Positions 8,267 through 16,551 of a stretch of DNA of 64,000 nucleotides are shown in pieces. This DNA comes from Neobacillus mesonae (GTDB lineage Bacteria; Bacillota; Bacilli; Bacillales; Cytobacillaceae), in contig NZ_KV440949.1 in NCBI RefSeq assembly GCF_001636315.1, positions 4,234,084 to 4,298,083 of the forward strand, given 5' to 3'. Numbering within the stretch: the stretch's first letter is position 1; every line of letters begins with the position of its first letter. The notes under the pieces are model-generated. The model did not search any database. It had not been told where the DNA came from and saw only the letters and a program-made list of their open reading frames with translations. The position numbers were made by a program, and so were the translations under genes.

Positions 8267-10096
8267 TTATACTAATTGTTCTTCCGGATCGATAATGCCA
8301 AGTTCACGAAGCTTTTCTTCAGGAACAACACCGTCTTTCCAGCCGCGCACTTGATAGTACTCCTCAAGCATTATATCCATCCGGCTTACATGACCTGCAC
8401 TGTTGCCGGATGCTTCTTCTTCAGTAAAGCGTTTAGGGAGGAAATCATCTTCCCGCTTGTTGAAGCCGGCTAGATTATTATAATAACGTTCAAGATTGTA
8501 AATTCTTTCTCCCGCTTTCATGACATCCTCCGCCGTTAATGGGACCCCTGTCATTGTACTATATTGTTCCGCATAGTGCTCGGCATTTTCAGAGAAAGAA
8601 GAGAACTTACAAATATTCATGGAGTCAGAAAAAGCTAAAAGGTCTTGGAAAACCTTTAATAATTCCCCTTTACCTTCTGGTTTTAAGCGATCTGTTGGCT
8701 CTGGAATGCCGGCAATTTCACTCGCTACAGTATAACCCCTTAAATGGCAGGCACCGCGGTTACTCGTGGCATATCCGAGTCCGATTCCTTGTATTCCACG
8801 AGGGTCATAGGCTGGAATCGATTGGCCTTTGACAGACATTGATAATTCCGGTGCGCCCCATGCCGCTGCTGCACGTGCAGGTCCTTCGGCAAGGATGCCT
8901 CCAACCCCTTCACGATGAGCAATCTTTCTTGATAATTCAACCATCGCGTCGGCATCGCCCCAGCTTAGCTGCTCAGGAATAAGTCCTTTTTCACTAGCTT
9001 CCATTGTAATCGAGAAGGCATGACCAAGCTCAATTGTATCAAGGCCGTATTCATTACAGCGGTCAATCAGGTAGGCAATAGCATTCGCATCACTTAATAA
9101 ACAGTTGGCTCCAAGCGACCATGCCGACTCGAACTCAAAGCTCTCAACGCGTGTCTTAAACTTTCCTTCTTTTACTTCTACCTCTATTTTACAGGCAACA
9201 GGACAAGCATGACAGGCATTATTTTTAACATGGATGTTTTGGTTTACAAATTCACCGCTATGTTTTTCTGCTTCATCCCAATGGGTAAACTGCGAGTTTT
9301 TCGTTGGCAGTGCGCCTACCTCATTGATTAAGTTTGTCAGCACATTTGTACCATAGACAGACAACCCGCCCTTATTAGGGGCTGTTAACCCGCCGTCAAG
9401 TACTGCCTTTAAGGCTTTTTTGTTGGCGTCCTTATATTCACTATCTAATTTTGGCACAGGCATATTGCCTTTTTGTGCCGCTTTAATAACAATTCCTTTT
9501 AGTTTTTTGTATCCGGCAACTGCGGCTGTACCGCCGCGGCCCGCTGAACGGTCATGTTCATTAATGAAACAGGAGAAACGCACTTGGTTTTCACCCGCCT
9601 GCCCGATGGCCATCACGCTTAAATCTTTGTCGCCATATTGGTCCTTCATGCTTTTAATAAAAGTTCTTGTGCTGGTACCCCAATGGCCGGAAGCATCGCG
9701 AAGCTCTGCTTTGCCATCCTCAATATAAAGGTATACTGGCTTGTCACTTTTTCCTTTGACAATAACATTATCGATGCCCGACCACTTTAAGCGTGCTGCC
9801 GTCCAGCCGCCCATATGAGAATCAGTGACAGTCCCGGTTAATGGAGACTTAGTGACGACACAGAGGCGTCCACTCATGGTTGACCGTGAACCCGTCACAG
9901 GGCCGGTCATGATGCATAGGATATTCTCTGGTGACAGAGGTTCCACCTCAGGGCCATTGTCAAGAACATATTTCACCCCAAGTCCTCGTCCGCCAATATA
10001 CTTCTTTGCGTCGTTCTCGTTGATGGTGCGGTATTCAACAGTCCCATCTGTCAAATCAACCACGATTTCTTTGTTTTTAAAACCACCTAGATTCAA
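8267..10096 (-). CDS. aor: Aldehyde ferredoxin oxidoreductase family protein (tungsten/molybdenum)
   Basis: 609 residues, the normal AOR length. The N-terminal domain has YIGGRGLGVKY and the pterin-binding stretches STMSGRL and DSHMGGWTAARLK. The [4Fe-4S] ligands are CHACPVAC (Cys295, Cys298, Cys302) plus a fourth Cys in MNICKFSSF near residue 504. These enzymes oxidise aldehydes to acids with ferredoxin, using a bis-pterin tungsten (sometimes molybdenum) centre, in the cytoplasm. The start is TTG with GAGGGG about eight bases upstream. It is divergent from an E1-like gene and convergent with a MoaD-like gene, so the three form a likely cofactor-plus-enzyme unit. The in vivo substrate and the metal are not visible. 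Confidence 0.93.
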   Translation of the reverse strand: MNLGGFKNKEIVVDLTDGTVEYRTINENDAKKYIGGRGLGVKYVLDNGPEVEPLSPENILCIMTGPVTGSRSTMSGRLCVVTKSPLTGTVTDSHMGGWTAARLKWSGIDNVIVKGKSDKPVYLYIEDGKAELRDASGHWGTSTRTFIKSMKDQYGDKDLSVMAIGQAGENQVRFSCFINEHDRSAGRGGTAAVAGYKKLKGIVIKAAQKGNMPVPKLDSEYKDANKKALKAVLDGGLTAPNKGGLSVYGTNVLTNLINEVGALPTKNSQFTHWDEAEKHSGEFVNQNIHVKNNACHACPVACKIEVEVKEGKFKTRVESFEFESAWSLGANCLLSDANAIAYLIDRCNEYGLDTIELGHAFSITMEASEKGLIPEQLSWGDADAMVELSRKIAHREGVGGILAEGPARAAAAWGAPELSMSVKGQSIPAYDPRGIQGIGLGYATSNRGACHLRGYTVASEIAGIPEPTDRLKPEGKGELLKVFQDLLAFSDSMNICKFSSFSENAEHYAEQYSTMTGVPLTAEDVMKAGERIYNLERYYNNLAGFNKREDDFLPKRFTEEEASGNSAGHVSRMDIMLEEYYQVRGWKDGVVPEEKLRELGIIDPEEQLV

Positions 10097-10168
10097 AGCG
10101 ATTCCCCTCTTTTCTTTTTTATTTTCTCTTTGTATATAAATAGATTTCAGAGGTAGTAAATCTTAGCT

Positions 10169-10192
10169 GTGTATCCAATATTTATTATACAC
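10169..10192 (-). promoter_or_regulatory. Inverted repeat over the likely aor -10 element
   Basis: GTGTAT and ATACAC form an inverted repeat separated by 12 bases in the divergent region between aor and the ThiF-like gene. On the minus strand TATAAT (10189-10184) lies within its right arm and makes a good -10 for aor. A dimeric repressor or activator could bind here. No known regulator consensus is matched. Confidence 0.35.
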
Positions 10193-10298
10193 TTTCTAGA
10201 ATTTTTTTAAAATTATAACTTTTTTAATTCAATCAAACACATTTTTATTTGCTACAATAAGAGAAATGTAAATTATGATCGAGAAAAGGGGGATTATC

Positions 10299-11327
10299 AT
10301 GGTTGATTTAGAACGTTATTCAAGACAAATCCTTTTTCATAAAATCGGGGAAGAGGGCCAGCGGAAACTGTTAAGAAGCCGGGTTGCGGTTGTCGGGGCA
10401 GGGGCGCTTGGTACAGTGATTTCCAATCATCTTGTCAGGTCGGGGGTTGGTTATATTAGATTAATAGACCGTGATGTGGTAGAACTGTCAAATCTGCAGC
10501 GGCAGACTCTTTTTGATGAAGAAGATGCACGTCTGGAGCTTCCTAAAGCGGCGGCTGCCCAAAAAAGGCTGAACAAAATTAATTCGTCGGTTGTAGTAGA
10601 TGCTGTGATTGCTGATTTAAATTTGGATAATGCCGAGGAAGTTTTGACAGGAGTTGATGTGATTGTCGATGGTACGGATAATTTTATGACGAGATTTTTA
10701 ATTAATGATGTTTCTGTTAAATTTGGTATTCCATGGATACATGGGGCAGCTGTCAGCTCACGGGGAATGTTCGCAGTGTTTAAGCCAGGAATCACACCTT
10801 GCTACCGCTGCTTGTTTCCACAGGTGCCGCAGGGGACAGGAGAAACCTGCGATACGGTTGGGGTTTTGTCGCCGTTAACTGATATTATCGGTTCGTTTCA
10901 GGCGTTGGAAACCTTAAAGCTTATAGTGGCGGCTGAAACAACTCAAAACCTGGAACAAATTGATGTTTGGGACTTATCCTTTTTGCAGATGGATATTTCT
11001 CAAGGGAAAAATCCAAATTGCCCGGCATGTGTACATCATCAATTTGATTTCCTTGACCGGTCATCACAACAGCAAATGGTTTTTACCACTCTTTGCGGGC
11101 GAAATACCGTACAGGTTAATCCGCGGCTGAAACAACAGCTGGATCTAAAAAGAATAGCGGCAAGCTTGAGCAAAAGCGGAAAAGTCGCAGTAAATGAATT
11201 TTTACTCCGCTTTTCACCAGAAAGTGATATTTCAATTGTCATTTTTAAGGATGCAAGAGTACTAATCCACGGAATCAATGACCTAACAAAGGCAAAGTCG
11301 CTCTACGCCAAATATATTGGAAATTAA
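10299..11327 (+). CDS. ThiF/MoeB/HesA-family E1-like adenylyltransferase
   Basis: 342 residues from ATG 10299, which has AAGGGGG six bases upstream. The N-terminal Rossmann part has the ATP loop VVGAGALGT, RLIDRDVVELSNLQRQ, and DGTDNFMTRFLIND. The zinc pairs are CYRC and CPAC, near residues 172 and 242. Such enzymes adenylate the C-terminal Gly-Gly of MoaD or ThiS. There is no rhodanese domain; the last 90 residues match the C-terminal extension common to Bacillus ThiF/MoeB proteins. No thiazole gene is near, while a MoaD-like protein and aor are, so a molybdopterin or tungstopterin role is more likely than thiamine. It could also serve the second Gly-Gly protein at 7957-8229. Confidence 0.87.
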   Translation: MVDLERYSRQILFHKIGEEGQRKLLRSRVAVVGAGALGTVISNHLVRSGVGYIRLIDRDVVELSNLQRQTLFDEEDARLELPKAAAAQKRLNKINSSVVVDAVIADLNLDNAEEVLTGVDVIVDGTDNFMTRFLINDVSVKFGIPWIHGAAVSSRGMFAVFKPGITPCYRCLFPQVPQGTGETCDTVGVLSPLTDIIGSFQALETLKLIVAAETTQNLEQIDVWDLSFLQMDISQGKNPNCPACVHHQFDFLDRSSQQQMVFTTLCGRNTVQVNPRLKQQLDLKRIAASLSKSGKVAVNEFLLRFSPESDISIVIFKDARVLIHGINDLTKAKSLYAKYIGN

Positions 11328-11330
11328 CAG

Positions 11331-11364
11331 AAAAGGCATTGAGGAGAATCCCTAAATGCCTTTT
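11331..11364. terminator. Bidirectional terminator after the ThiF-like gene
   Basis: AAAAGGCATT and AATGCCTTTT flank a 14-base loop between two convergent genes. Confidence 0.7.
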
Positions 11365-11369
11365 GCTAA

Positions 11370-11933
11370 TTAAGATATTAATTTTTCTATAATCAATCGC
11401 TTTCCGGTATTGATGGTAAATTCGAACCGATCATTTATTTTCTCATAATAGCAAAAATGGTGCTGAACATTGCATATTTCATCCTGATTATCAAATACCA
11501 TAAAGTTCACACCATCTTTACGATGCTCATCGGAAAGAAAGGACAAATGATTATAACAATAAATACAATCAAATATGGAAAAGTTTAATGAGTTTAACGT
11601 CGTTACAAATTGGAAAAAGGCGTCATCATTAATTCCATCTAAAAGTCGTTCAAGCGAATAAATTAAATGCTTTCGAATTCTGACCAAATCATTGTCGCGC
11701 AGCATAATTAATTCATTTCCAATCCGGATTTTTCCCGCTTCATTGAGGATGCCTTTTTTCCAGCGATTCATCCGGAAAATCTCGATTTCCTGCTGGACAA
11801 AATCCTCCAGCATGGCAGCTTCTTCCGTTTCCTCATCAAAAAATATCCATTGATCATTAATTTGTTCGACAGTACCCTCTGTATAGGCTCTGTTTTGAAT
11901 ATCATAAAGGTGCATTCGTTGTTGTCGATTCAT
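11370..11933 (-). CDS. Hypothetical protein, DUF2777-like (YisN-like)
   Basis: A 187-residue soluble protein beginning MNRQQRMHLYDIQNRAYTEG, with the block VEQINDQWIFFDEETEEAAMLEDF and a cysteine-containing segment IFDCIYCYNHLSFLSDEHRKDGVNFMVFD. It has no signal peptide or membrane helix. From memory it resembles the Bacillus DUF2777 family (B. subtilis YisN, near yisL), but this is a tentative assignment. The start codon ATG follows GGAGGTAAACA. Function unknown. Confidence 0.75.
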   Translation of the reverse strand: MNRQQRMHLYDIQNRAYTEGTVEQINDQWIFFDEETEEAAMLEDFVQQEIEIFRMNRWKKGILNEAGKIRIGNELIMLRDNDLVRIRKHLIYSLERLLDGINDDAFFQFVTTLNSLNFSIFDCIYCYNHLSFLSDEHRKDGVNFMVFDNQDEICNVQHHFCYYEKINDRFEFTINTGKRLIIEKLIS

Positions 11934-12271
11934 TGTTTACCTCCATGCCAGATGCTTCATTTTTCTTTTTAGACATCTTCCTGGAATTTTATAACCTGTT
12001 TTGGATGAATTTGTGAAGGGCAGGACGGGGAGGAAAGGCGTTCAATGTCTTATTATGGCTTCGTATTTAATTTGATTACTAAACTCTTTCATTCTGTCAA
12101 TCCAAAATGCCCCCTACTTTTAGAGTATTCTCAATTGATTTATTCTGATACTTTGTCATGTTACCAGCCTATATAAAATGGGCAGGCTATAAAAATAAAC
12201 TGATTGTGAAAAATAAAATTTGGAATAACTACTTTCATAGATTAAAATGGGTGTAGATTAAGGAGGATTTT
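11934..12271. other. Intergenic region upstream of the GH13-like gene
   Basis: 338 bp between a minus-strand gene and the GH13-like gene. It should hold both promoters; only AT-rich -10-like elements are visible. A 43-codon frame (12045-12176) has GGAGG ten bases before its ATG but no recognisable protein, and is not called as a gene. Confidence 0.4.
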
Positions 12272-13807
12272 TTGATGAAAAGAAGAATTATACCCATTTT
12301 AATTGCAATGTTATTGTTTTCGGCCTTTCCTGCTTACGCCAAGGTAGAGAAAGACGGCCGCTTGTGGCAGGATGAATCCGTTTATTCAATCGTGGTAGAC
12401 CGTTTTAATAATGGTGATATTAAGAATGATGTAGACGTCGATGCGACAAATCCGCTGGCCTATAATGGCGGTGATTTTCAAGGAATTATCGATAAGCTTG
12501 ATTACATACATGATATGGGGTTTACAACGATCAGACTGACACCTATTTTTGATAACGCAAAAAGTGGCTATCATGGATATTGGGTAACCGATTTTTATAA
12601 GACGGATGAGCATTTTGGCTCACTGAAAACGTTCCAAAAGCTCATTAAGGAAGCCCATAAGCGAAAAATGAAAGTAATACTAGATTTTGTGACAAATAAT
12701 GTTGCTCCGAGCCACCCGTGGGTAAGTGATACTGGTAAGCAAAAATGGTTTCATCCGAAACAAGCCATTAAAGATTGGGACAACCAGCAGCAAATTGAAA
12801 ATGGCTGGGTGGACGGTCTTCCGGATTTAAATCAGGAGAATCCCGAGGTTAGCAAATATTTAATTGATGCAGCAAAATGGTGGGTCCAAAAGACAAATAT
12901 TGATGGATATAGTTTGCCGGAGGTTAATCACGTCCCTTTAAATTTTTGGAGCGATTTTTCCAAGGCAGTAAAAAAGGAGAAAAAGGATTTCTTTCTTTTG
13001 GGAATACCGTCAAAAACTACTTCTGTGGATGTAAATAAATATCAAGCAGCTGGCCTTGACAGTGTTTTAGACTTTGGCCGCAGTCAAGATTTACGGCAGG
13101 TCTTTGCCGGGACGGACCAAACAGTGCCAGCCGAAAGCACGGAATTTGACAAAAATCAAAAAGCGGAACAATCGGCGAATTTTTTAGATAACGAGAATAC
13201 CGTAAGATTTACCCATGATATTGTTGATAAGCGCCAATTTCCGGGCTCCCGCTGGAAAACGGCCTTAACTTATTTATATACAACACCGGGAATTCCTGTT
13301 GTTTATTATGGGACTGAAATTGCTTTAAATGGTACTGACATTCCAGATAACCGCAGGCAGATGAACTTTCGGGCGGAAAAAGAAATGATTGATTATATAA
13401 CTAAAATAGCTGAGCTAAGAAATCAGCTGCCTTCATTAACAAGAGGAACATTTGAAATGCTGTACAACAAAGATGGGATGATTGTATATAAAAGAATTTA
13501 TAAGGGAGAAACATCCGTCGTTGCCATTAATAATACAAACAAATCCCAAAAGGTGACGCTGACTGCTGACCAGCTGCCTGGTGGTAAAAACAAAGAGCTT
13601 CGAGGCTTGCTTGAAGGGGATCTTGTACGCAGCCACAAAGGTCAATATATTCTTATTCAGGATCGTGACCATGCTGAAATCTATGTGCTTACAGAAAAGA
13701 CTGGGATTAATATCCCGCTTGTAGGCTCATTGACTGTTGTTTGGATCTTAGTGTTCGTCTTTTTATATTTTATTTTAAAAAGACGAAAAAGGAATAGCAT
13801 AGATTAA
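12272..13807 (+). CDS. Membrane-anchored GH13 alpha-amylase-like protein lacking all catalytic residues
   Basis: 511 residues: signal peptide (about 1-23, ending FPAYA), a GH13 barrel, and a C-terminal membrane helix (about 482-503) followed by KRRKRN. The fold is clear: QDESVYSIVVDRFNNGD, GGDFQGIIDKLDYI, GYHGYWVTDFYKTDEHFG and TPGIPVVYYGTEIAL. Yet the four active-site regions are altered. Region I has DFVTNN with Asn143 for His. Region II has GYSLPEVNH, with Ser for Arg and Pro216 where the Asp nucleophile belongs. Region III has FFLLGI, Ile245 for the acid/base Glu. Region IV has FLDNEN, Glu308-Asn309 for His-Asp. It therefore cannot hydrolyse glycosides by the GH13 mechanism; sugar binding or a structural wall role is possible. 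The frame is intact, with AAGGAGG before the ATG. Confidence 0.9.
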   Translation: MMKRRIIPILIAMLLFSAFPAYAKVEKDGRLWQDESVYSIVVDRFNNGDIKNDVDVDATNPLAYNGGDFQGIIDKLDYIHDMGFTTIRLTPIFDNAKSGYHGYWVTDFYKTDEHFGSLKTFQKLIKEAHKRKMKVILDFVTNNVAPSHPWVSDTGKQKWFHPKQAIKDWDNQQQIENGWVDGLPDLNQENPEVSKYLIDAAKWWVQKTNIDGYSLPEVNHVPLNFWSDFSKAVKKEKKDFFLLGIPSKTTSVDVNKYQAAGLDSVLDFGRSQDLRQVFAGTDQTVPAESTEFDKNQKAEQSANFLDNENTVRFTHDIVDKRQFPGSRWKTALTYLYTTPGIPVVYYGTEIALNGTDIPDNRRQMNFRAEKEMIDYITKIAELRNQLPSLTRGTFEMLYNKDGMIVYKRIYKGETSVVAINNTNKSQKVTLTADQLPGGKNKELRGLLEGDLVRSHKGQYILIQDRDHAEIYVLTEKTGINIPLVGSLTVVWILVFVFLYFILKRRKRNSID

Positions 13808-13848
13808 AAATACAGCGGGGGAGGGGTTCTCCCGCTGTATTTTATTTA
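13806..13848. terminator. Bidirectional terminator
   Basis: AAAATACAGCGGG and CCCGCTGTATTTT form a stem between the convergent GH13-like gene and the SDR gene, with T-rich ends on both strands. Confidence 0.8.
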
Positions 13849-13852
13849 ATCT

Positions 13853-14725
13853 TTAACCATTGATGATGGTTCCGCCATTTACGTGAAATATTTGACCGCT
13901 GATATAAGAGGAATCATCCGATGCCAGGAACACATAGCTTGGTGCAAGCTCACAAGGCTCTCCCGCACGCCCCATTGGTGTTGTGGAGCCGAAAGTGGCG
14001 ACCTGGTCAGAAGAAAATGTTGAAGGAATTAGCGGCGTCCAAATTGGCCCGGGAGCTACTCCATTAACACGAATACCTTGTGCTGCAAGTGAACCCGCCA
14101 ATGAACGGGTGAAGGAAACAACGGCCCCCTTGGTTGCTGAATAATCGAGTAATTGCTCATTGCCTTTATAGGCGGTAATGGATGCTGTATTAATAATTGA
14201 GGCGCCCTTTTTTAAATAAGGAAGAGACATTTTAGCCATATAAAAATAAGAAAAAATATTCGTCCGAAATGTTTTTTCCAGTTGTGCTGCCGTGATATTT
14301 AACAAACTGTTTTGCGGATGCTGTTCCGCGGCATTGTTTACTAAAATATCAAGCTTGCCAAATTCTTTAATGGTTTGATTTACGATTCCCTTACAATGCT
14401 CTTCACGCCCAATATCACCTGCAAACAGCAGGCATTTCTGACCTTCTGCCTCAATCAGCTGTTTGGTTTCCTCCGCATCCTGATGTTCTTCTAAATAAGC
14501 AATCGCTACATCTGCTCCCTCTTTGGCAAAGTAAATCGCTGTGGCTTTTCCAATTCCGCTGTCACCACCTGTAATAATCGCCGTTTTTCCAGTTAATTTT
14601 CCCGCTGCTTTATAATTGTGGTCAACTGAGACTGGTCTTGGGTTCATTTTGCTTTCAACACCGGGCTGCTGGTTTTGGTGCTGCGGCGGGAATATTCGTT
14701 TCGGCTGGTTTTGATTGCTGCTCAT
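13853..14725 (-). CDS. Short-chain dehydrogenase/reductase (general-stress type)
   Basis: 290 residues from ATG 14725, which has GGAGGT seven bases upstream. A Pro/Gln-rich N-terminal extension of about 45 residues precedes the Rossmann fold. The SDR motifs are TGGDSGIG (cofactor loop), LVNNAAEQH, the catalytic Ser in NTASIT and the Tyr-x3-Lys in YSATK, then PGPIWTPL. The extension and the TGGDSGIGKA loop are typical of the Bacillus stress proteins related to YdaD (GsiB-type general stress 39) and YhxC/YhxD. The enzyme would be a cytoplasmic NAD(P)H-dependent oxidoreductase; the substrate is unknown. Confidence 0.88.
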   Translation of the reverse strand: MSSNQNQPKRIFPPQHQNQQPGVESKMNPRPVSVDHNYKAAGKLTGKTAIITGGDSGIGKATAIYFAKEGADVAIAYLEEHQDAEETKQLIEAEGQKCLLFAGDIGREEHCKGIVNQTIKEFGKLDILVNNAAEQHPQNSLLNITAAQLEKTFRTNIFSYFYMAKMSLPYLKKGASIINTASITAYKGNEQLLDYSATKGAVVSFTRSLAGSLAAQGIRVNGVAPGPIWTPLIPSTFSSDQVATFGSTTPMGRAGEPCELAPSYVFLASDDSSYISGQIFHVNGGTIING

Positions 14726-14793
14726 AAGATCTACCTCCAAGATATTCATTACAATCGTTAGTTTTGGAAAAAAGGTGAAAATTATAAGAGCAA

Positions 14794-14829
14794 TAAAAAA
14801 AGCATAAGGAAATTCCCTTATGCCAAAAT
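14794..14829 (-). terminator. Terminator after yajQ
   Basis: On the minus strand GGCATAAGGGAATTTCCTTATGC is followed by a run of seven T, directly after the yajQ stop codon. Confidence 0.8.
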
Positions 14830-15321
14830 TTAGCGATAATTAATGAATTGAACGTCAATGCTGAGATCTGCATCGCGGACTAATGAAATAATTTTTTGCA
14901 GGTCGTCACGGTTTTTACCGCTTACCCGGATTTGGTCATCCTGCATCTGGCTTTTCACTTTTACACCGCTATTTTTGATAATGGTATTAATTTTTTTAGC
15001 ATTGTCTTTATCGATACCTTGAACAAGCTTGGCCCGCTGCCGTACTGTACCGCCTGAGGCTTTTTCAAGTTTCCCGTAATCAAGATTTTTGATTGGAACA
15101 CCTCTTCTGATTAATTTACTAAGAAGAACATCCTTCAATTGTTCCATTTTGTATTCATCATCTGATACAAGAACAAGATCTTCTTTATCGAGAGAGACCT
15201 CACTTTTGCTGCCTTTAAAATCATAGCGTGTACTAATTTCCTTCATGGTTTGCGTGATTGCATTTGTAACCTCTGAAAAATCTACTTTGGATACAATATC
15301 AAATGAGCTATCTTTAGACAT
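14830..15321 (-). CDS. yajQ: YajQ-family nucleotide-binding protein (UPF0234)
   Basis: 163 residues beginning [21 protein letters not shown], with [12 protein letters not shown] and the C-terminal [15 protein letters not shown] block (here [15 protein letters not shown]). YajQ proteins fold as two RNP-like domains and bind nucleic acid or nucleotides; some bind cyclic di-GMP. The ATG at 15321 is preferred, nine bases after GGAGGG; an in-frame TTG three codons upstream abuts that site. It stands alone with its own terminator. Confidence 0.93.
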   Translation of the reverse strand: MSKDSSFDIVSKVDFSEVTNAITQTMKEISTRYDFKGSKSEVSLDKEDLVLVSDDEYKMEQLKDVLLSKLIRRGVPIKNLDYGKLEKASGGTVRQRAKLVQGIDKDNAKKINTIIKNSGVKVKSQMQDDQIRVSGKNRDDLQKIISLVRDADLSIDVQFINYR

Positions 15322-15447
15322 GAAACCCAACCCTCCATTTTATATAAAAACCTTGTTAAAGTTTCCCTTCATGCCTACATTATAGTAAAATAAGCCCTAG
15401 TTTTACAACCTAAGAAAAAAAGCTCCAAAATGAAAGGGGAGTATAAA

Positions 15448-16314
15448 ATGTCAATAAAAGAACTTGTTGGCCAAACCACAATATTAACGGTGGCACGGAA
15501 AACACCGTTTGGCTATTTTTTATCGGATGGAAATGAAGACGTTTTATTACATAACAATGAAGTAAATCGTGAGGTCGAAGAAGGGGAACAGCTCGAGGTT
15601 TTTCTATATGTGGATAATGAGGGACGGCCGACTGCCTCAATGGTGATTCCGGAGATTGCTGCCGGACGCTATGGCTGGGTAAAGGTAACCGATGTGAAGC
15701 CGGACATTGGAGTGTTCTTAAATATTGGGCTGCAAAAGGATATTTTGTTAGGGAAGGATGATCTACCTGCCCATAAATCGGTCTGGCCTAAAGAGGGAGA
15801 TATGCTGTATATAACGTTGCGGGTGAACCGAAATTATCTTTTATACGCAAAGCTTGCAAGCGATCAGGTGATCCAATCAATTTCAACAAAGGCAGAACGG
15901 GAAAGTTTTAATAAAAATGTTCAAGGGTATATTTACCGTACAGCCAAAGTGGGCAGCTGGATTTATACGCTTGAAGGGTTTAAAGGATTTATTCATGAAT
16001 CACAGCGCAAACAGGAGCCTCGGCTTGGAGAAAAAGTCGAAGGGCGGATCATCGATATAAAGGAGGATGGAACCGTAAACGTGTCTCTCCTTGCCCGTAA
16101 ACAGGAATCGCTTGATTTGGATTCTGCCCATGTTTATGAATATTTAATGAGCAGGAACGGGGCAATGCCGTTTACCGATAAAAGCATGCCTGAGGATATT
16201 CAGGAGCGTTTTGGACTAAGTAAAGGGGCTTTTAAGCGGGCCTTAGGCAAGCTGATGAAGGATGGGAAGGTATACCAGGAAGGCGGCTGGACGTATGAAA
16301 AGAAAGATTCGTAA
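15448..16314 (+). CDS. yitL: CvfB/YitL-family S1-domain RNA-binding protein
   Basis: 288 residues from ATG 15448 with AAAGGGGAG six bases upstream. It begins MSIKELVGQTTILTVARKT and has S1-like repeats: GRYGWVKVTDVKPDIGVFLNIG, then WIYTLEGFKGFIHESQ and GEKVEGRIIDIKEDGTVNVSL. It ends with a winged-helix segment (LSKGAFKRALGKLMKDGKVYQEGGWTY). CvfB of Staphylococcus aureus binds RNA and affects virulence genes; in Bacillus the homolog is YitL. Its place near yitS-yitT fits the yit region of B. subtilis. Confidence 0.9.
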   Translation: MSIKELVGQTTILTVARKTPFGYFLSDGNEDVLLHNNEVNREVEEGEQLEVFLYVDNEGRPTASMVIPEIAAGRYGWVKVTDVKPDIGVFLNIGLQKDILLGKDDLPAHKSVWPKEGDMLYITLRVNRNYLLYAKLASDQVIQSISTKAERESFNKNVQGYIYRTAKVGSWIYTLEGFKGFIHESQRKQEPRLGEKVEGRIIDIKEDGTVNVSLLARKQESLDLDSAHVYEYLMSRNGAMPFTDKSMPEDIQERFGLSKGAFKRALGKLMKDGKVYQEGGWTYEKKDS

Positions 16315-16387
16315 AGTTCATTACATATCCTGTTTCAAATTGACAGACACTAACACCTGATAAAGTGATTTGAAAGGGGTAATGAGC

Positions 16388-16519
16388 ATGCCGCATACTT
16401 CAGATAATGATAAAAAGGCACAGGATAATAACGCACTGCGTCATGAAAAAAATATGATTCGTGAAAAAAACCGCCAAGCGGGGAAGCACCAGTATTCCAA
16501 AAAAACAGATCATAAATAA
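16388..16519 (+). CDS. Small hydrophilic protein, 43 aa (DUF3941-like)
   Basis: A short frame, too small for most gene finders' length cut-offs, with AGGGG eight bases before ATG 16388 (an ATG at 16382 is too close to the ribosome site). The product MPHTSDNDKKAQDNNA... is highly charged, rich in Lys, Asn and His, ends HQYSKKTDHK, and has no hydrophobic segment. It looks like a small Bacillus family that I recall as DUF3941, possibly a spore or stress protein; that name is from memory. A terminator begins at its stop codon. Confidence 0.7.
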   Translation: MPHTSDNDKKAQDNNALRHEKNMIREKNRQAGKHQYSKKTDHK

Positions 16520-16546
16520 AGGAGTGAGGTACCCCTCACTCCTTTT
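16518..16546. terminator. Bidirectional terminator
   Basis: Perfect stem AAAGGAGTGAGG / CCTCACTCCTTT with a TACC loop, between the small gene and the convergent DegV gene. Confidence 0.85.
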
Positions 16547-16551
16547 ATAGA

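Noticed and set aside
10299..11327. Thiamine biosynthesis ThiF.
   Set aside because: The sequence family allows it, but no thiazole genes (thiS, thiG, thiO) are nearby while a MoaD-like protein and aor are.
12045..12176. A 43-codon frame with GGAGG ten bases upstream (MSYYGFVFNLITK...).
   Set aside because: The product is not recognisable, codon use is poor, and the following sequence runs straight into the promoter of the GH13-like gene.
12272..13807. An active secreted alpha-amylase.
   Set aside because: All three catalytic carboxylates and the flanking His/Arg residues are replaced, though the fold is kept.
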